Shown in pieces: positions 40,995 through 53,793 of a DNA stretch of 64,000 nucleotides. The stretch spans positions 3,358,501-3,422,500 of the forward strand of contig CALZFC010000248.1 in assembly GCA_945643635.1 (NCBI GenBank), read 5' to 3'. Made by a program: the position numbers and the translations under genes. The notes below the pieces were generated by a model. That model worked only from the letters and a program-made list of their open reading frames with translations. It searched no databases and was not told where the DNA came from. How positions within the stretch are numbered: the first letter of the stretch is position 1; every line of letters starts with the position of its first letter. The DNA is from Allodiplogaster sudhausi. Lineage: Eukaryota; Nematoda; Chromadorea; Rhabditida; Diplogasteridae.

Positions 40995-42674
40995 CATGTT
41001 CACTCTGAATGCTGCGCATGCACAGGGCGACTATGATGTCGAGAAGGCAAAGGAAAAGATTTTTGAGGTCAGAAATTTTCTTGTCGAGTAAAACGATATT
41101 TAATTTATTTTTTAAATTGAAATTAAAATTAAAATTTAGCTAAAATGTTAAAAAGAAGTTTTACTCAGTTGAATAAAAATAAACTTTTTAAAGGAACTAA
41201 GATACGATTCAAATGGTGCAAAAACTGCGATTGGATGAGCGTTGATTTAGGGCCCGCTACTTGCTTTCCTCTGACGTCTGTATCTCTCATCCCTTTGTGA
41301 AAATGGGGTGCTTATTGGGCAGGGGAGCAGAAATTTCTTCTTCTTCTCGCTCGCTGTCACATCTTGCATTGTTTTGCGAACGCACCGGGTGCATTGACAA
41401 AGACGTTTTCTACAGTATTCAAAAAAGAAATGCAAATATCTGGCTAAATAGTGATTTTCACAAAGCGAATGGTGATAAGAGAAAAGGACAAAAATGATAT
41501 TTAACGCGTAATATTTGCTGACCAATTCAATACAACAAAAACAAAACAAAATGGTAGAATCTGTTTTAGGTAATCGACAGGGCCGAGAATGAGCTGAAGT
41601 CCCTCGTGCTTGCGGCTAAGCTCCACGCCCCGCAAACTGATCGCCACGCCACGGGCATCGACAAGAAGCTCCAGGTGAACAACATGTTGCTGCGGCTGGT
41701 TAGACAAATATAACAACATAATTTTCGTAATATTTACAATTAAGACATTGATAGGGTAAATAAAATAATAATATTTATTTACAAAATAATTCCAACTTGA
41801 ATAGTAAAGATTCAGGCCGACGACGAACTTCGCGTAGTGAGCGAGCGAAAGACGAAGAAGAAGAAGAAGAAGAATAAGATGAGCCACTCGGGCAAGTCGA
41901 GGAAGAGCGGCGGAAAAGGAAAGAAGGAAAGGAAGGAAAAGAAGGAAAAGAAGTCGAGGAAGACGAGCAGCGAAGAAAAGAAAAAAGTCGTCCAGCGGAG
42001 TTCGTCCCGTCTTTTTGATCTATTTTATTATTTATAAAAATTATTTAGCAAATAATAATATCAAATAACGTCTTCTTCAATTAATGAAAAGTGATTGAAT
42101 CGTTTAAGAAGGCAATGTAATGTTGTTGACGTGCTTGGGTATGTGGGCGGAAAGTGAAATCCTCAGTGGTTTCGAACCCGCGACGTCTAGCTCCAGATTC
42201 TGAGACTCTATTCAACTTGCTACATATGAGGCGCGCTGGAAGGAGTGGCCGCATGGGCCAACCAACATATTGATAGTGGCTATACCGTGGAAACGTGCCG
42301 CACTCTAATCGGGCTGATCCTTCTTGCAGTAACTTACAATTCGTTCTAAAACTTTTTTTCCTCTTTCCAGCTCGCTCTGCCCGCGTCGCCAAGCGAACCT
42401 TGCACGATGCCAAGTTCATCGAGCTCACCAACGGCGGCTACCGGCTCTTTTTCGATGTTCGCGCACATTCTTTGGCCATCCTAAGCGACCTTAGACACTC
42501 TAAGCAAGGAAATTAAGACCTTAAGCTGAGAGCTTAAGATAGGACCTTAATGCTTATGTATATGCTTAGGTCCCCACACCGGCCGATCGCCTTGAGCAGC
42601 AGCACCAGGTCATGGTTGACTTCCGTCACGACTGCCGCGTGCGCGTCCGTATCGACGGCGTTGTCTACCGATAG
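40995..42674 (+). CDS. Five-exon lysine-rich protein of unknown family (~183 aa)
   Basis: Five plus-strand exons join in phase: 40,995-about 41,066 (MFTLNAAHAQGDYDVEKAKE), 41,570-41,674 (VIDRAENELKSLVLAAKLHA), 41,816-41,999 (ADDELRVVSERKTKKKKKKN, then a run of Lys, Ser and Gly), 42,371-42,456 (ARVAKRTLHDAKFIELTNGG, YRLFFD) and 42,570-42,674 (DRLEQQHQVMVDFRHDCRVR, ending GVVYR and TAG). Acceptors are TTTTAG, ATTCAG, TTCCAG and CTTAG. The two middle donors are the unusual GTTCGT and GTTCGC, which lowers confidence, but only they keep the frame. The N-terminal half looks helical, the middle is a basic low-complexity linker suited to a nuclear or nucleic-acid-associated protein, and the C-terminal 60 residues look folded. 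Family not recognised. The pyrimidine-rich stretch before the ATG (40,930-40,994) may be the 5' leader. Confidence 0.5.
42165..42232 (-). repeat. tRNA-like element in intron 3 of the lysine-rich gene
   Basis: The B box GGGTTTCGAAACC-like word lies at 42,168-42,179, read on the minus strand as GGGTTCGAAACC. An A-box-like TAGCAAGTTGAA lies at 42,222-42,211. The spacing of about 32 bp is tRNA-like, but the acceptor arm does not pair. Confidence 0.5.
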
Positions 42675-43800
42675 GAGCGTGGCTCTACCCACTCGCTCAG
42701 TCTACGCCCCGCCCACCCGTCCATTTCTTGCGAGGCCTATTCCATCTCGCCACAACCAGCTTCCGTCTAGTAGTTCTCTCCCTGTTCTGTATAAAATATT
42801 CTGTCTCTGATTGCTGATGTCCTCTGAATACCTTCTAAGGTAGTAAAAACTAGAGTATTTGTGTTGGAATTTAAAGCTGCTTAAATAATCCATCAATTAA
42901 TTAAATTTATCCAATGATAACTGATGGATAATTTGGTTAAATTAAAAAAAAAACCACAATTACTCGGCAAAGAGGCCGGCGCTACCAATTTTGCAAGAAA
43001 TGGACGGATCGCGCGAATCAAGCCTTAAAGTGACAATCTTTGGCTTTTCATCAATCCTGTAGACTCTGCGCACCATTCGGAAGCCTTTTATACTTGTTCA
43101 AATTATATGCAAAATATACATGAGATACGAGAAGACGGCTGCTACTCGATAATGGTACGAAGTAAAGGCACATTTATAGTACAAATATGTACGTATGCTA
43201 TGTCAAACCTGATATTGAGATATTCACAAAGAAGCTGGAATTTCAACGACTCACGCGGTTCTTTGTGACGAAAATAAAAGTGAGAAAAAAGTTGATAAAA
43301 CGGATTTATTGATTATGATCTCACGAAGTTCTCTGTTAGAGCCAAATGATGGAATGTGAGAGAGAGAGTGAGAGTGAGAGAGAAAGAGAGAAATAAGGCG
43401 CAATAGCACTATCTCACTGAGAAGAGAAAACTGGGCAAAGAAGAGCATGTGATGAACAGATATGCGAGATTAGAAAGAAACACCGCCAAGTCTAAAGAGA
43501 GAAAAATTGTCAGTACGTATCTACGAGCCGATATTTCTTTTTACATTTCTCCAACACGTAGAGAATATGATAGAGCAAGAGAGAAAATGTAAAAGAATGT
43601 GAGATAAAGGGCAAAAAAAAAAACAGGAGGGCATCAGATAGTATTTGTACAAATCTCTTGAGGCACAGTTATAATACCAAGGCAACCGGAATTGTCGCTT
43701 GTGCGTTGTACTCGATGGAAAACATTCTTCAGAAAACTGGGTTGGGGGAGTCTTTTTTCAAACCCCTAGGGTCCTGAGCAGAAAAAAAAGCTCGTCCACT
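42675..43800. other. Intergenic between convergent genes
   Basis: AT-rich sequence with GA-rich runs at 43,357-43,395 and 43,570-43,610. On the minus strand an AATAAA (43,307-43,312) lies about 490 bp past the stop codon of the nuclear receptor and could serve as its polyadenylation signal. No further gene is seen. Confidence 0.45.
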
Positions 43801-44389
43801 TCAGGGACTGTGCTTGACGTGTCCGAGCGAGAGGTCGAGGGGCTGGTCGTCGTCTTCCGGCAGCGAGAGGGGCGGAGAGAGCAGAAGGGTGGCGGGCGCG
43901 GGCGCTTCGAGCAGCTGCGACAGCGAGGGATGGCGTTCGCGGAAGCTCTTGACTGGTGGGGGCCGTGAAATAGGCTCTGATCGCGGCGCGAGCCGCGACG
44001 CGTGAAGTGCATGCAACGCGTCCAGCTGGGCGACCAAAGCGCCGAGGGTCGCTGGCGAGACGGCGGGCGCGAGTGCCGCGAGCAGCGCAGTGCTCAGACG
44101 AGTCGCGGCAGGCGTCGCGGCCTGCGCGGGCGGCGGCGCAGGCCGCAAGAGCACCACGGCGGCCAAGAGAGCGGGCACCGCCGGATCGGACGAGCACGGC
44201 AGACGGCGAAGCTCCGTGGCTAAATGAGCGGTCGCTACGCCAATCAGACCGGCGCACGATGGAGGAGAGTAGGCAGGAGAGGCAGAGACAGGCGATGGAG
44301 CACACCACGCGAGAAGCAGCGCACTCCAGATGTTGCTCTGGAAGAGGCGGGAGTGACGGAGAGAGACAGAATGGGAGAGAAAGAGAGAT

Positions 44390-44430
<41 letters not shown>

Positions 44431-44479
44431 TAGACAGAGGGAAAGAAAGACAGATTGAGAGAGAAAGTGCTTTAGGAAG

Positions 44480-44522
<43 letters not shown>

Positions 44523-45954
44523 CAAAGAGAGAGAGAGAGAGAGAGACAGAGATGGAGAGAGAGAGATGTACCTTGAGCAGCGCGATCCGCTCCTCCTGCT
44601 GCAGCGTGCCAAAGCCAGGAATAGCGTTCGCAAAATCGACGACACCCTATAAATTATTATAAATAATAGTTTAAAAATTATTATAAATAATAATTTTTTT
44701 ATTTCTCTAATCTATCAACTGTTTATTTGATATTTCTACCCTTTGAAAGTGGGAATAGTTAAAAGAGTGCTTATGAATATGAAATTCTCTCTCCACACAC
44801 ACCTTGATCGAGTGGAGATAGCCATGGAACGGAATCGGACAACGTGACGAAGAGGGCTCGGAGTGCGCGACGAGCTGAATTTATTATGAATTCATTCTTT
44901 TTTTGTTGTTGTAATAAATCCCCTTCTGCTATGTAGTTTGAAAATTTTTTTTATGTATATTCTGTTTTTTTAAAGAGTTACTACTTATATGCATATACTG
45001 TTCTTTAGATGAACATTTTATTGTTGTTTTTAATGCGATAAGAAAAAGTATTTTATAATTTAGCGAATAAATTGTATGAAAGTTAAAAAATCTAGTATTT
45101 AGCCCAACAGTACCTGAATTTCACAGATAAGTGACTCCGCCCACTATGATAAGCTCCGCCCACTTCTACGCTCCGCCCACTCTTACCGTGGCATGCATCG
45201 TCTGGTAGGCAGTCTGAAGCCTCGCGACGATCCTTTCGGAAGCCGCTGTGATTGCGTCGTCGATCGTGCCCACCTTGACGATGTCACCGGACGATGAAGC
45301 TTCGGAGGATGAAGCTCCACCCACTGCGGAAGCTCCGCCACCTCCGCTCTGATAAGCCCCGCCCCCCATCTTCTCACGCAGCTCGACCATCATGCGCGCC
45401 TTCTCGCGCTTCGGAACGCGACCGAAGCGGACGGCTGGAAAAAAAAGTTTTCTTATTAAAAAAAATGAATTTCCCTTTGTAAAAAAAAAACTAATATCAC
45501 TCCCTGCAACGTTATGTTTAATTCTCACGGCACGACCTGTGAACCCGTTTTTCTAATCTTCTCCTCCAATCTGTTGAATGTTCGGGCATCTAGGCGCCGG
45601 CTGACCAATGCAGGCTGGCATGCGAGGAGGGTTTAGCCTGGCCAAGCCATGAAGGGTTTCGCGCACTTTTGACACGGTTCAAGCGGGCGGACAAAAGCAG
45701 TTTCGACGCGCGCGCTTTCGGAGCTCTATCGAAGAGGGGAAAGAGGGAGAAGGGGGGGAAGAGAGAGAGGGAAAGAGAGTGAGAGAAATTGGGAGAAAGA
45801 GAGAGTGAGAGAGAGATCAGACAGTGTGATTTAGCCGAGCATAAACCGATTAGGTGAAAGTGGCGGTAAAGGTGGGACATGTGAGAGACCGAGAGATTGA
45901 GACAAAGGGAGATTGGAGAGACAGAAGAGAAATAACAGAGGTGAAAGAGGAGAC

Positions 45955-46011
<57 letters not shown>

Positions 46012-46447
46012 CGCCATAAGGTTTCGGCTAATGTAGCTGAATACGAAGGTCACGCTAGTCGCTCGCCGGCATCCGATATGGAACACCGGCAGTAGATTTC
46101 TAACAAGTATGAAACTCTTTCTCTCTCTTCCCTTTTCTCTCTCACTCTCTGTCCCTCTGTCCCTCTCTCCCTCTCTCTTACTCCCTTTCTCTTTCTCTCT
46201 TTCTCTTTCCCTCTCCTTTTTCTCTCTCTCACCAAGATCATCTCGGCTTTGGCGCCAAAACAGTGGAGAATGAGAAAGTTTTGCCCATTTATCTCACTTT
46301 CGTCGCCGCTCTTGCAAACATAAACACATCGAAAGAAAGTGGAGGGCGGTCAACTGTGACCAATATGGGAGAGATGAGAGAGAGAGCAAGAGAAAAGGAA
46401 AGAGAGAAGGGGAGAGATGAGAGAGAGAACGGGAGAGAGAAAAGGAA

Positions 46448-46497
<50 letters not shown>

Positions 46498-46503
46498 AAC
46501 GAC

Positions 46504-46561
<58 letters not shown>

Positions 46562-46621
46562 GAGAGAGAAGGGGAGAGAGAAAAGGAACGGGAAAGAGAG
46601 AGAAAGATAGATAGAGAGAAG

Positions 46622-46674
<53 letters not shown>

Positions 46675-47284
46675 GAGAGATGGGAGAGAGAAGGAAAGAG
46701 AGAAGGGGAGAGAGAAAAGGAAAGAAAGAAAGATAGATAGAGAGAGAAGGGTAGAGAGAGACAAGTAGAGAGGAAGAGCTCTTGAAAGCGGGTTGATCTA
46801 GAAAGCAGAAAACGAGCGAAAACACAGCAAGACTTTCTGAAAGATTCGTCAAGTATCTTCTAGCGGAAATGACCGGTGCTTCTTGCAAAAGAAGAAGAAG
46901 AAGAAGAAGAAGATTAGAACTGTACTTACGTTAATTTTAGTCGAGAATCTAGTAGGAAAGTAGGAAAGTACAGAGATCAGACAACATACAGAGATACTAA
47001 ATAGGAACAGTTTCTTTTTCGAAGAGGAAGATCTATTTCGGAGAAGCGGGCCCAAGCCCGAATCAAATGTGCTACCCTTTTTATTTTTTTGAGCTGAAAA
47101 GCTTTCATTCCAGGGATTTTCTCTGTTCACAAATGTTTTAAAGCTATTCTGGAATAACAAACATATTTAGCTCTCTCCCCCTTTATCATTCTCCCTCTCT
47201 CTCTCTCCCTCTCTCTCACACTCTTTCTCTCATTCCCATCTCTTCATTGTACACTCTCTCCCTCATTTCTCTCTCTCTCTCTCG

Positions 47285-47358
<74 letters not shown>

Positions 47359-47359
47359 G

Positions 47360-47406
<47 letters not shown>

Positions 47407-47889
47407 ACCATCTCTGCTCATGCCGACCGCGACACACTTCCTGAGCCTGCACGCCTGGCATCTGTTCCTGCTCGTCCTCTCGACGACGCATGCGCCCGCC
47501 TTTGAACACGGCCTGTACTCGACCTTCTGCTGGATCGAGCGGCGGAAGAAACCCTGTTAATTAATTTAATTAATTAATTAACAGGGCTTTTAAATAATAA
47601 TCAGCTAATTAATTAGTGAAACTAAATTATATAAATAACAAGCAAATAAGTTTATAAATCTAATAAAGATTATATTTTTTTTAATTAAAATATACTTTAT
47701 TTTAAATACCATTCTCTATAATTATTATTGTTGTCATTTTCATATAATTGCATCACAAATTTAAATTTTGACGATATCATTGTTTTTTTTGCTCGGACTA
47801 ATGCTCTATTTTCTAGCTTATTGTTAGCCTATAGAAATCTTTAATTTTAGGTCATATCATTAAAAAAAAAGTTAAGAATGTCCTATTCA

Positions 47890-47943
<54 letters not shown>

Positions 47944-48146
47944 CATCTCAATATCTTTCTCATTCAACCTCTTCGTCTTTCTCGTACGTCCCTTGTCATT
48001 TTCTCTTGCAGAGGGTCATGTGAATGACTCGTTCAGAGAGGAAGATTCTTCGACATGGAGGCCAGTGAAAGGCCTGTCTGCACTTTCGCTGGCCTCCATG
48101 TCGAAAGAATGGCAGCGAGAAGAGAGAGAGAGACAGAGAGAGAGAC

Positions 48147-48181
<35 letters not shown>

Positions 48182-48478
48182 AAGGGAGTGGAAGTGAGAG
48201 AGAGAGGGAGAGAAGGAGAGTTAGAGAGAGAAGAAATAAATAAAGAGAACGAGAGAGAGAGAGAGAGAAAGAGAGAAAAGGAGAGGAAGTGAGAGAGAGA
48301 GGGAGGGAGAGAATGAGTGTTAAAGAGAGAAACAGAGAGAGGGAGAAATAAATAAGGAGAAGGAGAGAGAGAAAGAGAGAAAGAGAGAAAAAGAATGGCA
48401 TTGCCCTCCTTGTCCCTTCCTTGCTTGTCCGTATGCGGCCATACGCTGGCAGGACACGCGTAATGGTAGCCGGTGAGA

Positions 48479-48530
<52 letters not shown>

Positions 48531-49474
48531 AGGGAGAGAGAGAGATAGAGAAAGAGAGAGAGAAAGGGAGAGAGGAAGAAAGAGAGAGAGAGATGGGGGA
48601 AGGGAAGAGAAAGATAAAGAGTATTGAAGAGGAGTAAGAGAAGCAGAGATGTGAACCAGTTCAGCAGTGCTAAACGCCTAGGCCAGTGCGGGGCATCGGT
48701 GCCAGACTTTTTGATTGGCAATAGAGAGAGAGAGAAACAGAAAGAGAGAGAGCGCGAGAGAGAGAGAGTGTGTGAGAGGGAGAAAGCAAGAGAGCAATAT
48801 ACAGAGAGATAGAGTAGAAAATAAAGGAACAAAGAATCCAAGGAATAGATAGATTGAGGAATGAGAAAAAAGGTTCGGAAACAGAAAGATAGTCGTGAGA
48901 CAAGGAAAAAAGACCTTGTGAGACTTGAAAGGAGCTTCTCTAGAAACGTGCACATTTGCACTGTCGAAACCGGGGCAGCGAAAGAAAGGTGGCGGGAAAA
49001 AAAGAAGAAGAATAAAAGAATAACAGAGACGAAGACGGATAGAAATAAATATTAGTGGGAGGGAGAAAAAGAAGTTCATATCAACAGTTAGGACTACAAA
49101 AAGCTTTCTTTCCTCTCTCTCTCTCTCTCTCTCTCTCTGTTTCTCTCTCTATCTCTCTCTTATCGCCTGGTTGTGAAAATTGAATGGAATAAATTTATTT
49201 TTCAGAAAATATATTTTATTACTTCGAGTTCGCAAGAAAAAAAATTTGTTTTAAAGGTTTTTGTGGTATTAAAAAAGAGTATAAAAATGGCCGCTCTTTC
49301 TCGCCTTGCATCCCTCGCACGCGAAGACGCCGTAATGGAAGCCGGAAGCGCGATCCGCGCACACTTGACAGCGGAGATTCGACGCGAGCAGAGGCGCGTC
49401 TTCATCTGCAAATTGTAATATATTTTTTATTTATTAATATAATATTGTTATTATTATTATTATTATTGTTATTC

Positions 49475-49510
<36 letters not shown>

Positions 49511-50477
49511 TTATTTTTTTTCATTTTTTTTAATTCATTAAAATTACCAACATTACTTCTAACGCTTAGAATTAACCAGTAGTAAACGCGTATAAGACAG
49601 AAAAAATTGTACGGACTTGTTGTTAGCAGTAAAAAAATTATTGCTGTCATGAGAATTGCTGAACATTTTGCATAGGTGATTTTTTTTAAATGTCCCGAAA
49701 AAAATTGTATATTTGCTTAAAAAATTTTTTTCATTACCAACGTTGGTAGAAATGATATTTTTCTATTTTGTTATTGATTTTAAAGGATTTTATGTTGCTT
49801 GTCGAATATTCTGATTTTCCAACTTGTTTACATTCTGGCCTTCTATACTTCTACTACTTTAATTAAATTTTGCAAGAAATTTGTGTTCCTTTATTTATAT
49901 TACTTTTTTGTAGTTCAATTGTAGTTCAGTATAGTTTTTAAGTCCTGGCGCGTTTAGACAGAGGGAGAGGGAGAGCGAGAGAGAGAGAGAGGGAGATCTA
50001 CCAAAGTAAACCATAAGTATAAAAAAACAGCAATTTAAAACAACCCTAGGAATATTCATGCATCCCCTTAGTTAGAAAGGACTGTTGTGATGTCCTCGGC
50101 CAATGTAGCAGATGCTCTCGTTCTTGGTTGCAGCAATGGAGCGAAGAAAAAAGAAAAGGAAGAGTAAGGCCTTGCGAAAGTGGAGCGAGAACTCTGTAGA
50201 ATTGTTTGAAAGGGAGAGAGTGGGTGAGAGACAGAGAGAAAAGGAGAGTTATGGAGAGAGAGAAAGAGTGGCAGAGAGAGAGAGAAAGAGAGAGAGAGAA
50301 AGCACCAGAATAAATTTGTAAAAAAAAAAAGCGAAAAAGCGAGATTGGAACGGCCTAGTGAGAGGAGGAGTGCGGAAAGAAGGACGCGGCTCTTCGACGG
50401 CCGATCATGGCCTTGGCCGTGGCAAGGTCGCCGGCATACCGTGTCGGAGAGAGGAGGTCGGCTCTCTCTCCCCCTCC

Positions 50478-50512
<35 letters not shown>

Positions 50513-51981
50513 GCGTTCTCTCCCTCTCTCTCTCTCTCTCGCTCTCGCTTTCTCCTTCTCCCTCTCACCCTCTTTCTTTCTCTCTCTATCTCTCGCTATC
50601 TATCGCTCGCTCGCTGTCGGGCACTCTCACACACATTCCTCCACTTATCTTTCTCCTTCTTCTGCCTCGCTCTCCCCAATTCCTCTGAATTACAAGCGAG
50701 AAAAAACACATGCAGAGCGACGACGGCGATATTGCTAGCCCTATTTCCAGCCGTCGAGATAGGCGAAGGAGTATGCAGAAAGTTCCTGTTGGCTTAAAGA
50801 GAGAGAGAGAGAGACAGAGAGAGAGAGATAGAGAGAGAGACAGAGAGAGAGATAGATAGAGAGAAACAGAGAGTGAGAGAGAGAATGTCAGGATGGCAAG
50901 AAAAAAATTACTGGAAAGGTGAAGGTAAGGTAAAATTTCCGGGTACTGAAGATATGAATACTTTTTAAATATGCATACAAATTGGCATGAGTGTTGTGTT
51001 GTTGGTCTGTATGAGCTTCCGGGGGTCATATTCACAATGATCTCCATGACCCGGGCCATGGGCCGGAATTTCGGAATTTGCTGAAGGAGGGGAAGGGTGC
51101 AATGGAATGGAGAATGTAGAGAGATGACGGGGCTTCACCTTGGCGCAGTGGACAGTGTGGCTACTTGAAATGAGGGCAAGGACGACCGGGTCGCATGCTC
51201 TGCTCTGCCATGTGGCCTCGGCCAGTTCAATTCTTCGTGGTTTTGGAGAGAAAGAGAGGGAGAGAGAGATCAAGAGAGAGAGAAGGAAGAGAGAGAGAGA
51301 GCATGCAGAGAAAAAGAGACAGATAGAGAGAGAGAGAATTGAGAAAGCCAAAGGCAGCCGGTTTGCCGTGGTAGAAAATCGGCGCGCCGATTGGGAGAAA
51401 GCAGCCCGAGCGCAACAACCGGTGTAGGAAGTTGCGCATTAGTTGGAAAGAGAGAGAGAGAAAGAGAGAGAGAGAAGAGGGCAGAGAGAGAGAGAGAGTG
51501 GAGAGAGAATAAGACAGACAGAGAGAGAGAGAGAGACGGCGAGAGAAAACGAATCTGTCGCGAGTGCCTAGGCAGGCAGACACATTGGCCATGTCTCCTC
51601 CGCCTCTCTCACTTGACCTAGATTTGGGGCACTGCTCTGCGGCAAAAGGCAAGCCACAGGGAGGAGGAAGAATTTCTCTTTCTTTCTCTCTCTCTTTCAC
51701 TCTTTCTTTCTTTCTCTCTTTCTTTCTCTCGTTCCCTCGTAACTCTCACTTTCTCTCTCTCTCTCTCTCCCAACTTTCTCTCTCTCCGTCGACTGCCAGA
51801 AAAGTTTTCCGATCTGACTGGTTTCCCTTCTGTCTCCTTTCTCGCGCACCCTGCGGGGCGCACTGGCAGATCAAGCAGAGCTAGTAGACCATAGGCAATC
51901 TCTTCCCTCTCTCTTCTTCTCTCTCTTTCTTTCTCTCTCTCTCTCTTTCTCTCTTTCTCTCTCTGTTTCTCTCTCTTCCTC

Positions 51982-52022
<41 letters not shown>

Positions 52023-52160
52023 TTCTCTCTCTCTCTTTATCTCTCTTTCTCTTTCTTTCTCTCTCTTTCCCTCTTTCTCTTTCTCTCTCTCTACACAGGC
52101 ATTTAAGCGTGTGACCAGAGGTACAGATAAAAAAGCACGAAGTACAATTGGAAAGTGGGA

Positions 52161-52196
<36 letters not shown>

Positions 52197-52979
52197 TGAG
52201 AGAAAAAGAGGGAGTGAGAGAAGTAGTGAGAGAAAGAGAGAGAAAATACGAGACAGATAGATTACGCCCTTGCCCTATCCCTATGCCAGATCCCCTCTCC
52301 ACAATATAATATGTGCATGCTATAGAAATGCAGCAACGTACAAGTCGGAAGAGAGATGAACAAGTCCACATTTCCGCCCGCTGGCTGGACATACTATGAA
52401 GATCGCAAGGCAAATTCGTACTATAAATCCGCACTATAAATGCCCTGTCCAATACTTCCAAATTTAAGAAAACAGACCGAATCTGCATAGTATGTATCTG
52501 TAAAACCTACCGCGGAAGCCTAATAAAGCCATGCATACATAAATGTCAATTCAGCCAAGTAGTAAAAGTCCCTTGAACATCGTTCCTTTTATGATGATTT
52601 CTGAACAAGTTCGAATTTCCCCCGCGATGCCAAGCGTGCAAATTCCACTCTCTCCTCGCACCCTACATTAGCCGAGTCTGCCAATACATGTAACTTGTAC
52701 ACAGGCCAGGCATGCGCTCGCCGAGTTGCCGAGAATCGGTTGTGTCTTCATGTAGAAGCTGTCACTAGATGCGCACCCGGCCATATGTAAAAGTCGGCTT
52801 AGAACCTATTTCGGTCTATTCAGGTGAACCCGTGTTCGCATCTGCGTTCTCTCTCACCGTCCCTCTCTCTCTCTCTCTCTCTCAATCTCTCACTCTCTCT
52901 CTCACTCTCTCTTACTCCCTCACGCTCTTTTTCTCTCTCGCGCTTTTCTTCTCTCTCTCTCCCTCCCTCCCTCTCCCTT

Positions 52980-53021
<42 letters not shown>

Positions 53022-53185
53022 CTCGCCAAAGACCTTGAACACCCTAAAACGGTTGGCTGGCAGCCATCTCAATACCGGCGGGAGCTTGTAGTAGCTTGTC
53101 AAAATGTGATAGCGCCGTCATGAGATCACTTCATGACAACCTTCTCTCGGTGGCACCCTGTACTCTATTTCTCGTTCTTTCTTCA

Positions 53186-53217
<32 letters not shown>

Positions 53218-53347
53218 GTTTTCTCTGTCTCTCACTCTCTTTCTCTCTCTCCTTTCTCTCTCTCTCGTTTTCTCTGTCTCTCACTCTCTTTCTCTCTCTC
53301 CTTTCTCTCTCTCTCGTTTTCTCTGTCTCTCACTCTCTTTCTCTCTC

Positions 53348-53383
<36 letters not shown>

Positions 53384-53793
53384 AAAGAAGAGCACACAAC
53401 AAATGTGCGAATTGAAGGATCGTTCTTAAAATACAAGCATTCCAAGATAGGAAAAAGAACGAAGTGTGTGACAATGTTCTCAACTTGCAATGGTGAAAAT
53501 ATCAAGTGTTATGCATTCACTAAATACTAGCCATGTTAAGTAGTAGATACTTTAAATAACTTAAGGTATCTTAAGGTGCTTTAAGGCCCTTTACATCGTT
53601 TAAGGTCCCTAAAGTGTCCCTTTAAAGGAGCTTACCAAAAGACGCGGTCGAATCCGCGGCAACGGTCGTCTCGGAGAGTGTCGAGGAAGTCTCGGCCGAT
53701 TCAGAGGGCGGCGTCGACGAGGCGACGACGATGGACTGGATGGCGGACAGGAGGAAAGAGTCGCCGGCGGACGAGACCGGCCGGAAGGCAGAC

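Larger units (their letters stand above)
49965..53385. repeat. Cluster of GA and CT microsatellites in NHR intron 1
   Basis: At least eleven tracts. GA type lies at about 49,965-49,998, 50,210-50,305, 50,795-50,885, 51,245-51,340, 51,447-51,545 and 52,160-52,250. CT type lies at about 50,462-50,610, 51,672-51,790, 51,903-52,095, 52,860-53,018 and 53,185-53,385. They alternate in orientation and are separated by 100-600 bp islands of unique sequence, most without recognisable content. Confidence 0.9.

Noticed and set aside
43766..44308. Longer overlapping minus-strand frame over the last receptor exon
   Set aside because: It is out of phase with the upstream exons and reads an Ala/Arg-rich sequence. 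The frame ending at 43,801 joins in phase and continues the ligand-binding domain.
46263..46888. Ser/Leu-rich or Arg/Glu-rich open frames across GA/CT tracts (many, 44-64 kb)
   Set aside because: (GA)n and (CT)n are open in every frame and give (RE)n, (ER)n or (LS)n. They lie in introns of the nuclear receptor or in intergenic DNA.
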